Below the pieces are notes generated by a model, which was not told the origin of the DNA, did no database searches, and saw nothing but the letters and a program-made list of their open reading frames with translations. 64,000 nt of DNA, taken from positions 248,001 to 312,000 of the forward strand of contig NZ_SNXZ01000008.1 of NCBI RefSeq assembly GCF_004362825.1, written 5' to 3'. The translations under genes were made by a program, and so were the position numbers. The DNA is from Labedaea rhizosphaerae. GTDB taxonomy: Bacteria > Actinomycetota > Actinomycetes > Mycobacteriales > Pseudonocardiaceae. Positions 16,734 to 25,537 of the stretch are shown here, one piece after another. Numbering within the stretch: the first letter of the stretch is position 1; each line of letters opens with the position of its first letter.

Positions 16734-17182
16734 TGGTTTCGGAGCTGGTGGGTTGCGCAGTTCGAATTAGCCCTCAACCTCGGGCTCGATTGTTCAATGC
16801 GCTGAGGGGCGGTCTGCTTGGTCGCCCTGGGATTTGCGTTGCCGGGCGACTATGTGTTTGGCGTGGAAGGAGACGAGTTCATTGTCCTAGTTGAACCGGC
16901 GGCAACGTTGCTGCTGTGCTCGCACCGCGACCTTTGGCCCGTAACCGAAATAGCTTGCCCGGCGCGGCGGCCGTGCGGGTAAGCCGTGTCAAGGACCAGA
17001 CCATCTTCGGGAGGATACTGATCAATTCCCAAACTGAACCGCCATCGGTGGCGCGCCCCGGCCAGGCGCGCGCCTCAGCCAGTCCGTGCCCAGCCAGGCC
17101 TGTGCCCCAGTTCTGCGACCGGTGCCGGTCCCGTCTCGTGGTCACGGCCAGGCTGGCGCGGTGACCAGGGCCGGGCGGCTCG
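16734..17182. other. 449-bp intergenic stretch without a confident gene
   Basis: Lies between the 3' ends of DUF4192 and galE. GC content and codon pattern are lower than in flanking genes. One plus-strand frame from 16806 to the stop at 16980-16982 is open for 58 codons and reads protein-like (LVALGFALPGDYVFGVEGDEF), but it has no good start and is preceded by a stop. It could be a small unrecognised gene or the worn remnant of one. No tRNA and no strong terminator were seen. Confidence 0.4.
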
Positions 17183-18145
17183 CTACTGGGCGTGGCGCGC
17201 CTGGGTGAACTGCCACGCGTCGCGGACCATGGTGGCCAGGTCGGCTCGTTCGGGCTTCCAGCCGAGCTGGTCGCGGGCGGCGTCGCTGGCGGCCACCAGC
17301 ACCGCCGGGTCGCCGGGTCGGCGCGCGGCCATCACCGTCGGGATCGGGTGGCCGGTGACCTCGCGGCACGTCTCGACCACCTGGCGGTTCGAGAAGCCGG
17401 TGCCGTTGCCCAGGTTGTAGATCCGGTGCGTGCCGGGCGCGGCGTGCTCCAAGGCCAGCAGGTGCGCCTCCGCCAGGTCCAGCACGTGGATGTAGTCGCG
17501 CACGCAGGTCCCGTCTTCGGTCGGGTAGTCGTCGCCGAAGAGTTGGAGTTGGTCGCGGGTGCCGGCCGCCACCTGCAAGACGATCGGGATGAGGTGGGTT
17601 TCGGTGGTGTGGCGTTCGCCGTAGGCGCCGTACGCACCAGCCACGTTGAAGTAGCGCAGGCTCACGGCGCCGAGGCCGTGGGCGGTGGCATAGGAGGTGA
17701 TCGCATGGTCGATGGCTAGCTTCGTCGCGCCGTAGGTGTTCGTGGGGCGCGTGGGCGCGGTCTCGGGGATCGGGACCTGCTCGGGCTCGCCATAGGTGGC
17801 CGCGGTGGAGGAGAAGACGAGGCGGGGCGTGCCGTGCTTGCGCATGGCGGCGAGCAACCCCAGCGAGGTGACGACGTTGCCTTCCCAGTACTTGGCCGGG
17901 TCCTGCATGGACTCGCCGACCAAGGACTTGGCCGCGAAGTGCAGCACGCCGTCGAAGCCCTCGGCGAGCAGGTCGTGGGCCACCTCGGCGGCATCGCCCT
18001 GGACGAAGCGGGACCCGGCGGGAACGGCGTCGCGGTGGCCGGTCGACAGGTCGTCGACCACGACCACCTCGTGGCCGGACTCGACCAGGCGCTGGGCGCA
18101 CACGCTGCCGATGTAGCCGGCCCCACCCGTCACGAGCAGCTTCAT
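17183..18145 (-). CDS. galE: UDP-glucose 4-epimerase
   Basis: 320 residues of an extended short-chain dehydrogenase: [17 protein letters not shown]-binding loop, catalytic Ser in [10 protein letters not shown], YxxxK in [11 protein letters not shown], and substrate-binding NVAGAYG. It interconverts UDP-glucose and UDP-galactose for galactose catabolism and cell-wall galactan precursors. ATG 18145 has GAGG close upstream. It is last in an ideR-galK-galE operon, 20 bp after galK. Confidence 0.95.
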   Translation of the reverse strand: MKLLVTGGAGYIGSVCAQRLVESGHEVVVVDDLSTGHRDAVPAGSRFVQGDAAEVAHDLLAEGFDGVLHFAAKSLVGESMQDPAKYWEGNVVTSLGLLAAMRKHGTPRLVFSSTAATYGEPEQVPIPETAPTRPTNTYGATKLAIDHAITSYATAHGLGAVSLRYFNVAGAYGAYGERHTTETHLIPIVLQVAAGTRDQLQLFGDDYPTEDGTCVRDYIHVLDLAEAHLLALEHAAPGTHRIYNLGNGTGFSNRQVVETCREVTGHPIPTVMAARRPGDPAVLVAASDAARDQLGWKPERADLATMVRDAWQFTQARHAQ

Positions 18146-18165
18146 GTCCTCGATCTCGCCTTTCC

Positions 18166-19383
18166 TCACTGGTCCCGGTGCGCACCGGCGGACGGCGCCG
18201 CCGTGAACAGGCGCGGCGCGCCGAATCGGTGCCGGGAGAACGCCGATGTCACGGCCTCGCTGACCGTGTCGTGCCGGTCGAGCGGGACCAGGGCGATCGC
18301 CGAGCCGCCGAAGCCGCCGCCGGTCATCCTGGCACCCAGGGCGCCGGCGTCGAGCGCCGCCTCCACCGCCACGTCGAGCTCCGGTGCCGACACGCGGTAG
18401 TCGTCGCGCAGGCTGGCGTGCGAGGCGGTCAGCGCCGGGCCGATGTCGCGGTAGTCGCCGGCGTCGAGCAACGCGACAGTCTGCTGGACGCGCTCGTTCT
18501 CGGTCACCACGTGGCGCACGAGCGGGACCAGGTCCGCGGGCAGGGCATCGAGCGCGCTGTCCAATGCGGACGCGTCGATCTCGCGCAGGCTCGCGACCGA
18601 CAGCAGCTTCGCGGCTCGCTCGCATCCGGCGCGCCGTTCACCGTAGGCGGAATCGCCGAGGGAGTGGTGCGCGCGCGTGTCGATCACCAGCACCTCGAGG
18701 TCGGCCTGGGCGGCGTCGAAGGGCACCTGACGCATGGCGAAGGAGCGCACATCGAGGAACAGGGCGTGCCGTGGCGCGCAGCAGAGCGACGCCGTCTGGT
18801 CGAGCAAACCCGTTGGGGCGCCGACGAAATCGTTCTCCGAGCGCTGCACCCAGCGCGCCACGGTGACCCGGTCGGGCCTGTCGTCGCACTGAGTGCCGCC
18901 GGTCTCGGGCACGTCGACCCCGGCCAGGCCGAGCAGGGCGAGCGCGACCGCGCACTGCAACGCGTGCGACGACGACAAGCCCGCACCCGCGGGCACGTTG
19001 CCGGTGATCACCAGGTCGGCACCGGGAGCCACGGCGTCGGGCATGGTCTCGCGCAGGACCCACGCCACGCCGCTCGGGTAGGCGGCCCACCCGGACACGC
19101 TCCCCGGCGCGAGCGACTCGATGGCCACCGGCTCGGCACGCTGGGGCTGGCCGTCGTCGCCGATCGTGGTGACGCCGAGGCGGCCGTCCGTGCGTGGCGC
19201 GGCGGCCACCGCGATCCGGTGGGGGAGCGCGAACGGCAGGACGAAGCCGTCGTTGTAGTCGGTGTGCTCGCCGATCAGATTGACCCGCCCAGGGGCGGAC
19301 CACACGCCTGCGGGCGGCCCGCCGAGGAGCGCGCGGAACCCGTCGGCGGCGCTGCGGACGACCTTGGTGGCGGCCGGGGTCAC
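18166..19383 (-). CDS. galK: Galactokinase
   Basis: 405 residues with all three GHMP-kinase signatures: [22 protein letters not shown] near residue 30, the ATP loop [18 protein letters not shown] near 130, and [16 protein letters not shown] near 350. It phosphorylates galactose at C1. The GTG start overlaps the ideR stop (GTGA), so the two are translationally coupled. Metal-repressor control of a galactose kinase is unexpected; the coupling may only reflect shared transcription. Confidence 0.95.
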   Translation of the reverse strand: MTPAATKVVRSAADGFRALLGGPPAGVWSAPGRVNLIGEHTDYNDGFVLPFALPHRIAVAAAPRTDGRLGVTTIGDDGQPQRAEPVAIESLAPGSVSGWAAYPSGVAWVLRETMPDAVAPGADLVITGNVPAGAGLSSSHALQCAVALALLGLAGVDVPETGGTQCDDRPDRVTVARWVQRSENDFVGAPTGLLDQTASLCCAPRHALFLDVRSFAMRQVPFDAAQADLEVLVIDTRAHHSLGDSAYGERRAGCERAAKLLSVASLREIDASALDSALDALPADLVPLVRHVVTENERVQQTVALLDAGDYRDIGPALTASHASLRDDYRVSAPELDVAVEAALDAGALGARMTGGGFGGSAIALVPLDRHDTVSEAVTSAFSRHRFGAPRLFTAAPSAGAHRDQ

Positions 19384-20075
19384 GTGGCGAGCACGAGCAC
19401 GGCGTGCGAGACGTGGACGGACAGGTTCACCGTGGTGCCCTGGCCGCTCACGTCGATGCCGTTGCGATCGCCTCTCGACGGTCCGACCTGCACGGTGTTG
19501 CCCGGCACGACGCCGGCGCTGCGCAGCTCCGCCATCAGGTCGGGGTCGAGCTGCACGTGCTCGGCGATCCGGCGTACCTCGACCTTGCCGCCGCCCCGGC
19601 GGGCCACCTCGTCGATGCGGATGAGGCCGGACTCGGCCGGCGGCGCGGGCTCGCCCTCGCCCAGCTCGTCGAGGCCGGGGATCGGGTTGCCGTAGGGCGA
19701 GGTGGTCGGGTGGCCGAGCAGCTTCACCAGCTTGCGCTCCACGGCCTCGCTCATCACGTGCTCCCAGCGGCACGCCTCGCTGTGCACCTGCTCCCACTCG
19801 AGCCCGATGATGTCCACGAGCAGCCGTTCGGCCAGGCGGTGCTTGCGCATGACGGCGATGGCCAGCGAGCGACCCTTCTCGGTCAGCTCGAGGTGCCGGT
19901 CGCCCGCGACGATCACCAGGCCGTCGCGCTCCATGCGCCCCACCGTCTGGCTCACGGTCGGACCGCTCTGCGTGAGCCGCTCCGCGATACGGGCGCGCAG
20001 CGGCGTAACGCCCTCTTCCTCCAGCTCGTAGATCGTGCGGAGGTACATCTCGGTGGTGTCGATCAGCTCGTTCAC
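19380..20075 (-). CDS. ideR: Iron-dependent repressor, DtxR/IdeR family
   Basis: 231 residues, the full three-domain length. N-terminal winged HTH (LTQSGPTVSQTVGRMERDGLV), a dimerisation/metal domain with ligands in CRWEHVMSEAVERKL and HRLAERLLVDIIGLEWEQVHSEAC, and a C-terminal SH3-like domain from about residue 145. The Cys and His residues match the DtxR metal site. With Fe(II) it represses siderophore and iron-uptake genes. GTG 20075 has AAGGGGA upstream. It heads the operon with galK and galE; dtxR-galE adjacency is known in corynebacteria. Confidence 0.93.
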   Translation of the reverse strand: MNELIDTTEMYLRTIYELEEEGVTPLRARIAERLTQSGPTVSQTVGRMERDGLVIVAGDRHLELTEKGRSLAIAVMRKHRLAERLLVDIIGLEWEQVHSEACRWEHVMSEAVERKLVKLLGHPTTSPYGNPIPGLDELGEGEPAPPAESGLIRIDEVARRGGGKVEVRRIAEHVQLDPDLMAELRSAGVVPGNTVQVGPSRGDRNGIDVSGQGTTVNLSVHVSHAVLVLAT

Positions 20076-20143
20076 GCCGTCCCCTTACGTCGCTTCCATC
20101 CTAGTCCGCGACCCCGACGAGCCCGATCGGCCAGGATGGACAC

Positions 20144-21007
20144 ATGAACGCCGCGCCGCTGCCGCTGATTTCCCCCGCCGACCTCGCCGCGCTGCTCGAC
20201 GGCCCGCAACCGCCCACCGTCCTGGACGCGCGGTGGCGTCTCGGTGGCCCACCGGGACGGCTCGCCTACGACGACATCCACGTGCCGGGCGCGGTGTACC
20301 TCGACCTCGACACCGACCTCGCCGCGCCGCCCGGGGCGGGCGGGCGCCACCCGCTGCCCGACCCGGGGCAGCTGCAGGCGGTGCTGCGGGCCGCGGGCGT
20401 GCGCCAGGACCACCTGGTCGTGGTCTACGACGACCGCGACGGGTCGATCGCCGCGCGGGCCTGGTGGCTGCTGCGCTGGGCTGGGCACGCGCAGGTGCGG
20501 GTGCTCGACGGCGGGTTCACCCGCTGGCACGACGAGGGCCTGCCGGTCACCCCGGAGGTGCCCGAGCCCGTGCCCGGCGACGTCGTGGTGCGGCCAGGTC
20601 ACATGCCGGTGCTCGACGCCGACGCGGCGGCGGTGCTCGCCAAGGAAGGCGTGCTGCTCGACGCTCGCGCACCCGAGCGCTACCGCGGCGACGTCGAGCC
20701 CATCGACCCGCGGGCCGGGCACATCCCCGGTGCCCGCAACGCGCCGTTCGCGGCGCACACCGGCGCGGACGGCCGGTGGAAGCCCGCCGCCGAGCTGGCC
20801 GAGCGCTTCACGGCGCTCGGCGTGTCGTCCGGCGCTCCGGCCGGCGCCTACTGCGGCTCCGGCGTGACCGCGGCGTCGGTGGTGTTCGCGATGGAGGTCG
20901 CCGGCGTGCGCACGGCCGAGGATCCGGCCGCGCTGTACGTGGGGTCGTGGTCGCACTGGTGCACCGACCCCGGTCGGCCGGTCGCCACCGGCGACCAGCC
21001 GAACTAG
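20144..21007 (+). CDS. Rhodanese-type sulfurtransferase (SseA-like)
   Basis: 287 residues with two rhodanese domains. The first (TVLDARWRLGG ... YDDRDGSIAARAWWLLRWAGHAQVRVLDGG) is inactive. The second carries the catalytic Cys in the loop YCGSGVTA at about residue 243, the form seen in mercaptopyruvate/thiosulfate sulfurtransferases. It moves sulfane sulfur to acceptors such as cyanide or thiols. Cytosolic. Its TAG stop is also the start of the TAGGGT -10 box of acuC. Confidence 0.92.
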   Translation: MNAAPLPLISPADLAALLDGPQPPTVLDARWRLGGPPGRLAYDDIHVPGAVYLDLDTDLAAPPGAGGRHPLPDPGQLQAVLRAAGVRQDHLVVVYDDRDGSIAARAWWLLRWAGHAQVRVLDGGFTRWHDEGLPVTPEVPEPVPGDVVVRPGHMPVLDADAAAVLAKEGVLLDARAPERYRGDVEPIDPRAGHIPGARNAPFAAHTGADGRWKPAAELAERFTALGVSSGAPAGAYCGSGVTAASVVFAMEVAGVRTAEDPAALYVGSWSHWCTDPGRPVATGDQPN

Positions 21008-21016
21008 GGTTCGACC

Positions 21017-22198
21017 ATGGGCGACGGCAGCACGGCGGCGGTGGTGTGGGACAAGGGCTTGCTCGCCTACGACCTCGGCGGCGACCACCCGTTCAACCCG
21101 GTGCGGCTGGAGCTGACCATCCGGCTGGCCAAGGCGCTCGGCGTGCTCGACGGCGTGGAGCTGCTGGTGCCCGAGCCCGCGTCCGACGACGAGCTGGAAC
21201 GCATCCACGACGTCGGCTACGTGACCGCCGTGCGCGAGGCGCCCCTGGTCGGCTGGGACCTGCGCCACGGCCTGGGCACGGCGGACAACCCGGTGTTCGA
21301 CCGCATGCACGAGGCGACCTCGCTGGTGGTGGGCGGTTCACTGCTCGCGGCCGAGAAGATCGCCTCCGGCGCCGTGGACCGGGCCGTGAGCATCGCGGGC
21401 GGGCTGCACCACGCCATGCGCGATCACGCGGCCGGGTTCTGCGTCTACAACGACGTCGCCGTGGCCATCTCCTGGCTGCTCGACCACGGCTTCGACCGCA
21501 TCGCCTACATCGACGTCGACGTCCACCACGGCGACGGCGTGCAGGCCGCGTTCTACGACGACCCGCGGGTGCTGACGATCTCGCTGCACCAGCACCCGTC
21601 GAGCCTCTGGCCGGGCACCGGCCTGCCCACCGAACTGGGCAACGGCGCGGCCGAGGGCACCGCGGTCAACATCCCGCTGCCGCCGGGCACGAAGGACCCG
21701 GCGTGGCTGCGCGCGTTCCACGCCGTCGTGCCGTCGCTGCTGGGCACCTTCCAGCCGCAGTTGCTGGTCACGCAGTGCGGCGTCGACTCGCACGACGAGG
21801 ACCCGCTCGCCGACCTGTCGCTGTCGGTGGACGGCCACCGCGCCATCTACCGGGCGTTGCGTGAACTGGCGCAGAAACACGCGGGCGGGCGCTGGCTCGC
21901 CGTCGGCGGGGGCGGCTACCAGCTGCTCCGGGTGGTGCCGCGGTCGTGGACGCACCTGATCGCGACCGTGCTCGACCGCGACGTCGACCCGAGCGTCTCG
22001 GTGCCGTCGGAGTGGCTGGACCCGGTGCGCGAGCTCGCCCCGCGCGCCGTGCTGCCGGTGACCATGGGGGAGGACAAGGACACCGCGTTCCAGCCGTGGG
22101 GCGACGGCGCGGGCCTCGCGGTCGACAAGGCCATCGCCGACGTGCGGCGGGCCGTGTTCCCGTTGCACGGCCTCGATCCCGACGACCCCAGGGACTGA
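21017..22198 (+). CDS. acuC: Acetoin utilisation-type deacetylase AcuC
   Basis: 393 residues of the zinc-dependent histone-deacetylase family: ISIAGGLHHAMRDHAAGFCVYNDVAVAI with the His-His pair, IAYIDVDVHHGDGVQAAFYDD with zinc ligands Asp and His, and VTQCGVDSHDEDPLADLSLS. AcuC removes acetyl groups from lysines, classically from acetyl-CoA synthetase. TAGGGT at 21005-21010 lies 6 nt before ATG, so a leaderless transcript can start between the two genes. The next gene encodes the matching acetyltransferase. Confidence 0.93.
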   Translation: MGDGSTAAVVWDKGLLAYDLGGDHPFNPVRLELTIRLAKALGVLDGVELLVPEPASDDELERIHDVGYVTAVREAPLVGWDLRHGLGTADNPVFDRMHEATSLVVGGSLLAAEKIASGAVDRAVSIAGGLHHAMRDHAAGFCVYNDVAVAISWLLDHGFDRIAYIDVDVHHGDGVQAAFYDDPRVLTISLHQHPSSLWPGTGLPTELGNGAAEGTAVNIPLPPGTKDPAWLRAFHAVVPSLLGTFQPQLLVTQCGVDSHDEDPLADLSLSVDGHRAIYRALRELAQKHAGGRWLAVGGGGYQLLRVVPRSWTHLIATVLDRDVDPSVSVPSEWLDPVRELAPRAVLPVTMGEDKDTAFQPWGDGAGLAVDKAIADVRRAVFPLHGLDPDDPRD

Positions 22199-22203
22199 GC
22201 GCG

Positions 22204-24888
22204 GTGAGTTCCCCGGAGAAGCCGGACCCGTACGACTACCCACGCGCGTGGGAGGCCGACGTCGTGCTGTCCGACGGCGGCACCGTCCACATGCGACCGA
22301 TCACCCCGGGCGACGCGGACGCGTTGCTCGCCTTGCACGGCAGGCTTTCCGAGCGCACCCGCTACCTGCGCTACTTCGGCCCGTACCCGACCTTGCCGGC
22401 CAAGGACCTCGAGCGGTTCTCCACGATGGACCACCACGACCGGGTGGCGTTCGCCGCGTTGCTGGGCGGCGACATCATCGCGGTCGGCCGCTACGAGCGC
22501 ATCGACGGCGGCGACTCCGCCGAGGTCGCCTTCCTCGTCGAGGACGCCCACCAGGGCCGCGGCCTCGGCTCGATCCTGCTCGAGCACTTGGCGGCGGCCG
22601 CGCGGGAACGCGGGCTGCGCCGCTTCGTGGCCGAGGTGCTCGCCGAGAACGGCAAGATGGTGCGGGTCTTCCGCGACGCCGGCTACCAGGTCAGCCGCGC
22701 CTACGAGGAAGGCGTCATCCACCTGGAGTTCGACATCGACCCGACCGAGGAATCGGTGCGGGTGGCCTACGCCCGCGAGCAGGCGGCCGAGGCACGCAGC
22801 GTCCACAACCTGCTGCACCCCGGCTCGGTCGCGGTGATCGGCGCGTCCGCCGAACCGGGCAAGGTCGGCCACGCCGTGCTGTCGCACCTGCTCGAAGCGG
22901 ACTTCGCGGGCCCGGTCTACCCGGTCAACGCCGAGCGCCGGTCGGTGCACGGCGTGCGGGCCTACCCGACGGTGCTGGACATCCCGGATCCGGTCGATCT
23001 CGCGGTGGTCGCCGTGCCGGCCGAAAGCGTCGACGAGGTGGTCGACGCCTGCCTGACCAAGAACGTCAAGACGCTGGTGGTCGTCTCCTCCGGGTTCGGC
23101 GAGACCGGCCCGCACGGGCGCAGCGCCGAACTCCGCCTGGCCGCCGAGGCGCGCGCCCACGGCATGCGGGTGGTCGGCCCGAACGCCCTGGGCGTGCTCA
23201 ACACCGACCGGGCCGTGCGGCTCAACGCCTCGCTCGCACCGCGCCTGCCCGCCCGCGGCCGCACCGGGTTCTTCTGCCAGTCCGGCGCGCTGGGCGTCGC
23301 GATCCTCGCCGACGCGGCCGAGCGGGGGCTCGGCATCTCCACCTTCGTCTCCGCGGGTAACCGCGCCGACGTGTCCGGCAACGACCTGTTGCAGTACTGG
23401 GAGACCGACCCGGCGACCGATGTCGTGCTGTTGTACCTGGAGTCGTTCGGCAACCCGCGCAAGTTCGCCCGCCTGGCCCGGCGGCTGGCCCGAACCAAGC
23501 CGATCGTCGCGGTGAAGTCCGGGCGCAACCTGACCCTGCCCGCGCTCGCCGCCACCTCCGTGCCGGTCGACGAGACCAGCGTGCAGGCGCTCTTCGAGCA
23601 GGCCGGGGTGATCCGGGTCGAGTCGCTCGACCAGCTCTTCGACACCGCGCTCGTGCTCGCGCACCAGCCGCTGCCGCACGGCGGCCGGGTCGGCATCGTC
23701 GGCAACTCCTCGGCCATCGGCCTGCTGGCCGCGGACGCCGCGCTCGCCCAGGGCCTCGAGCTGGCGGGCGAGCCGGTGGACATCGGGGCGCAAGGGGATC
23801 CCGGGGCGCTGGCGGCGGCGGTCCGCGACACCCTGGCCCGCGACGAGGTCGACGCGCTGATCGTGGTGTTCGTGCCGCCGGTCGCGATCCCGGGCAGCGC
23901 GTACGCCCGCGCGCTGCGGGACGCCGTCGCCGGCCTGCCCAGCCGCGGCAAGCCGATCGTGTCGACTTTCCTTGCGGCGGAAGGCATTCCGGCGGAACTC
24001 GCGATCACCGGCGATGACGGCGAACCGCTGCGCGGGTCGATCCCGTCGTTCCCCGGCCCCGAGCGAGCGGCGCTCGCGCTCGCGCGTGTGGTCCGGTACG
24101 CACGCTGGCGTTCCGCGCCGCAGGGCGAGTACGTCCGCCCCGACGGCATCGACCCCGACGGTGCACGCTCCCTTGTGGACAGTGTGCTGGAACGGGGCGG
24201 CGGGGAGATGTCCGATGCCGACGTGGTGCGCCTGCTCGGCCACTACGGCATCGAGGTCGTGCCCTACCGCGTGGCCGGCGACGCGGACGCAGCAGTGGCC
24301 GCCGCGGCCGAGCTCGGCTACCCGGTCGCGGTGAAGTCGCTCGGCGGCTCGCCGTGGCAGCGCGGTGAGATGATCGCGGTGCGTCTCGACCTCGCAGGTG
24401 AGGACGCGGTGCGCACCGCGTACGACGCCTTGCGCGCGGCCACCGGCACCGACGAGGTGTACGTGCAGTGCATGGTGCCCGCCGGCACCGCGTGCACCAT
24501 CGGCCTGCAGGACGACCCGTCGTTCGGCACGCTCGTCTCGTTCGGACTGTCCGGGATGGTCAGCCTGCTGCTCGGCGACCGCGCGTACCGCGCCGTCCCG
24601 GTCACCGACACCGACGCCGCTTCCCTGGTCCGTGCGCCGCGGGCCGCGCCCGTGCTCACCGGGTACCGCGGCAGCGACCAGGTGGACCTCGACGCGCTCG
24701 CCGGGCTGGTGCTGCGGGTCAGCGCGCTCGCCGAGGACCTGCCCGAGGTGCGCTCGCTGGTGTTGCAACCGGTGCTCGCCTCGCCGTCCGGTGCGCACGT
24801 CACCGGCGCGCGGGTGATCGTCGGGCCGCCGCCGTCGCGCCACGACGACGGGCCCCGCCGCATGCGTGACGTCACCGCGGCCGGGTGA
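22204..24888 (+). CDS. Pat-type lysine acetyltransferase: GNAT fused to acyl-CoA synthetase (NDP-forming)-like domains
   Basis: 894 residues. The N-terminal about 180 residues are a GNAT domain (FLVEDAHQGRGLGSILLEHLAAAARERGLRRFVAEVL). The rest resembles NDP-forming acyl-CoA synthetase: CoA-binding (SVAVIGASAEPGKVGHAVLSHLLE), succinyl-CoA-ligase-like (GALGVAILADAAERGLGISTFVSAGNRADVSGND) and an ATP-grasp-like C-terminus. This is the architecture of bacterial Pat enzymes that acetylate the active-site lysine of acyl-CoA synthetases. Here the GNAT domain is N-terminal. It is 5 bp after acuC, giving an opposing acetylase/deacetylase operon. Whether the synthetase part retains activity cannot be told. 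Confidence 0.9.
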   Translation: MSSPEKPDPYDYPRAWEADVVLSDGGTVHMRPITPGDADALLALHGRLSERTRYLRYFGPYPTLPAKDLERFSTMDHHDRVAFAALLGGDIIAVGRYERIDGGDSAEVAFLVEDAHQGRGLGSILLEHLAAAARERGLRRFVAEVLAENGKMVRVFRDAGYQVSRAYEEGVIHLEFDIDPTEESVRVAYAREQAAEARSVHNLLHPGSVAVIGASAEPGKVGHAVLSHLLEADFAGPVYPVNAERRSVHGVRAYPTVLDIPDPVDLAVVAVPAESVDEVVDACLTKNVKTLVVVSSGFGETGPHGRSAELRLAAEARAHGMRVVGPNALGVLNTDRAVRLNASLAPRLPARGRTGFFCQSGALGVAILADAAERGLGISTFVSAGNRADVSGNDLLQYWETDPATDVVLLYLESFGNPRKFARLARRLARTKPIVAVKSGRNLTLPALAATSVPVDETSVQALFEQAGVIRVESLDQLFDTALVLAHQPLPHGGRVGIVGNSSAIGLLAADAALAQGLELAGEPVDIGAQGDPGALAAAVRDTLARDEVDALIVVFVPPVAIPGSAYARALRDAVAGLPSRGKPIVSTFLAAEGIPAELAITGDDGEPLRGSIPSFPGPERAALALARVVRYARWRSAPQGEYVRPDGIDPDGARSLVDSVLERGGGEMSDADVVRLLGHYGIEVVPYRVAGDADAAVAAAAELGYPVAVKSLGGSPWQRGEMIAVRLDLAGEDAVRTAYDALRAATGTDEVYVQCMVPAGTACTIGLQDDPSFGTLVSFGLSGMVSLLLGDRAYRAVPVTDTDAASLVRAPRAAPVLTGYRGSDQVDLDALAGLVLRVSALAEDLPEVRSLVLQPVLASPSGAHVTGARVIVGPPPSRHDDGPRRMRDVTAAG

Positions 24889-24911
24889 TCGGAAAAAGTC
24901 GCGAACCGCGT

Positions 24912-24940
24912 GCAACCGGTCACCGTGCGGAGCCCGTCCT
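24912..24940 (+). promoter_or_regulatory. ECF-sigma-type promoter of first lipoprotein gene
   Basis: GCAACC, 17 nt, CGTCCT, 6 nt, ATG: identical in hexamers and spacing to the sites before 5165 and 25538. The match extends to TGCAACCG shared with the 25503 copy. Confidence 0.65.
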
Positions 24941-24946
24941 CTGCAC

Positions 24947-25432
24947 ATGAAACGCCACATGACTCGACTGACGATGGCAGTTGGCGCAGGCGTTCTGCTG
25001 GTGCTCGGCAGTGCTTGCGGCAGTTCACAAGGGACGAACGCGCAACCGGCGCCGCAGGCGCCCGCGACGACCCAGGCACCGGCCGGCACACCCGATCGAC
25101 AGCCGGCCCGGACGCCACCAGACGGCGCCAAGCAGCTGCCCGCCAAGCAGGTCGACTACTCGAAGCTGCCCAAGGGTTTCCCGCACATGGTGTGGCTGGA
25201 CGGTGACGGCAAGACCATCGGCGCCGTCGCCCAGGAAGGCGGCTGCGGCCGTGCCTCGGCCGAGGTGAGCGACGAGGGCGCCGACAAGGTGATCCTGACG
25301 CTGGTGGAGACCCAGCCCGCGAAGCCCCGCCCGTGCACGATGGACCTGCGCTACCCGAAGGTGACCACGCAACTGGAGCTGCCGCTGGGCAACCGCACGG
25401 TTGTCGTGCAGCACACCGAACGCAAGGCATAA
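24947..25432 (+). CDS. Lipoprotein of unknown function, paralogue of the next gene
   Basis: 161 residues. A signal peptide (LTMAVGAGVLLVLGSACGSS) ends in the lipobox LGSAC, so the mature N-terminus is a lipidated Cys. Then comes a Pro/Ala/Thr-rich linker to about residue 58 and a globular domain with paired Cys residues (GGCGRAS and PRPCTMDLRYP), probably a disulfide. The domain resembles that of the lipoprotein at 25538 in order: QVDYSKLP versus QVDTKELP, a D-G-(K/R)-T motif, then two Cys. Likely a Pseudonocardiaceae-type DUF lipoprotein; function unknown. Probably ECF-controlled and leaderless. Confidence 0.75.
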   Translation: MKRHMTRLTMAVGAGVLLVLGSACGSSQGTNAQPAPQAPATTQAPAGTPDRQPARTPPDGAKQLPAKQVDYSKLPKGFPHMVWLDGDGKTIGAVAQEGGCGRASAEVSDEGADKVILTLVETQPAKPRPCTMDLRYPKVTTQLELPLGNRTVVVQHTERKA

Positions 25433-25448
25433 GCAGACCTCCCTCCCT

Positions 25449-25483
25449 GGTGCCCGGCCGGACGTGCCCCCCGGCCGGGCACC
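25449..25483. terminator. Hairpin terminator between the two lipoprotein genes
   Basis: A 13-bp perfect stem (GGTGCCCGGCCGG with CCGGCCGGGCACC) with a 9-nt loop, 17 nt after the stop codon of the first lipoprotein gene. Factor-independent type without a U-tract. Confidence 0.7.
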
Positions 25484-25502
25484 GTCACGTCTGCCGCCTG
25501 AT

Positions 25503-25531
25503 GCAACCGAACGGGTGGCGAATACCGTCCT
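25503..25531 (+). promoter_or_regulatory. ECF-sigma-type promoter of second lipoprotein gene
   Basis: GCAACC (25503-25508), 17 nt, CGTCCT (25526-25531), 6 nt to ATG 25538. Third copy of the pattern in this window, so each lipoprotein gene has its own promoter despite being adjacent. Confidence 0.65.
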
Positions 25532-25537
25532 TGAACC

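Noticed and set aside
21916-25146. 1076-codon open frame antisense to acuC and pat
   Set aside because: Third-position GC bias keeps the opposite strand open; the translation is rich in Arg, His, Gly and Val with no domain, and the plus-strand genes have clear motifs.
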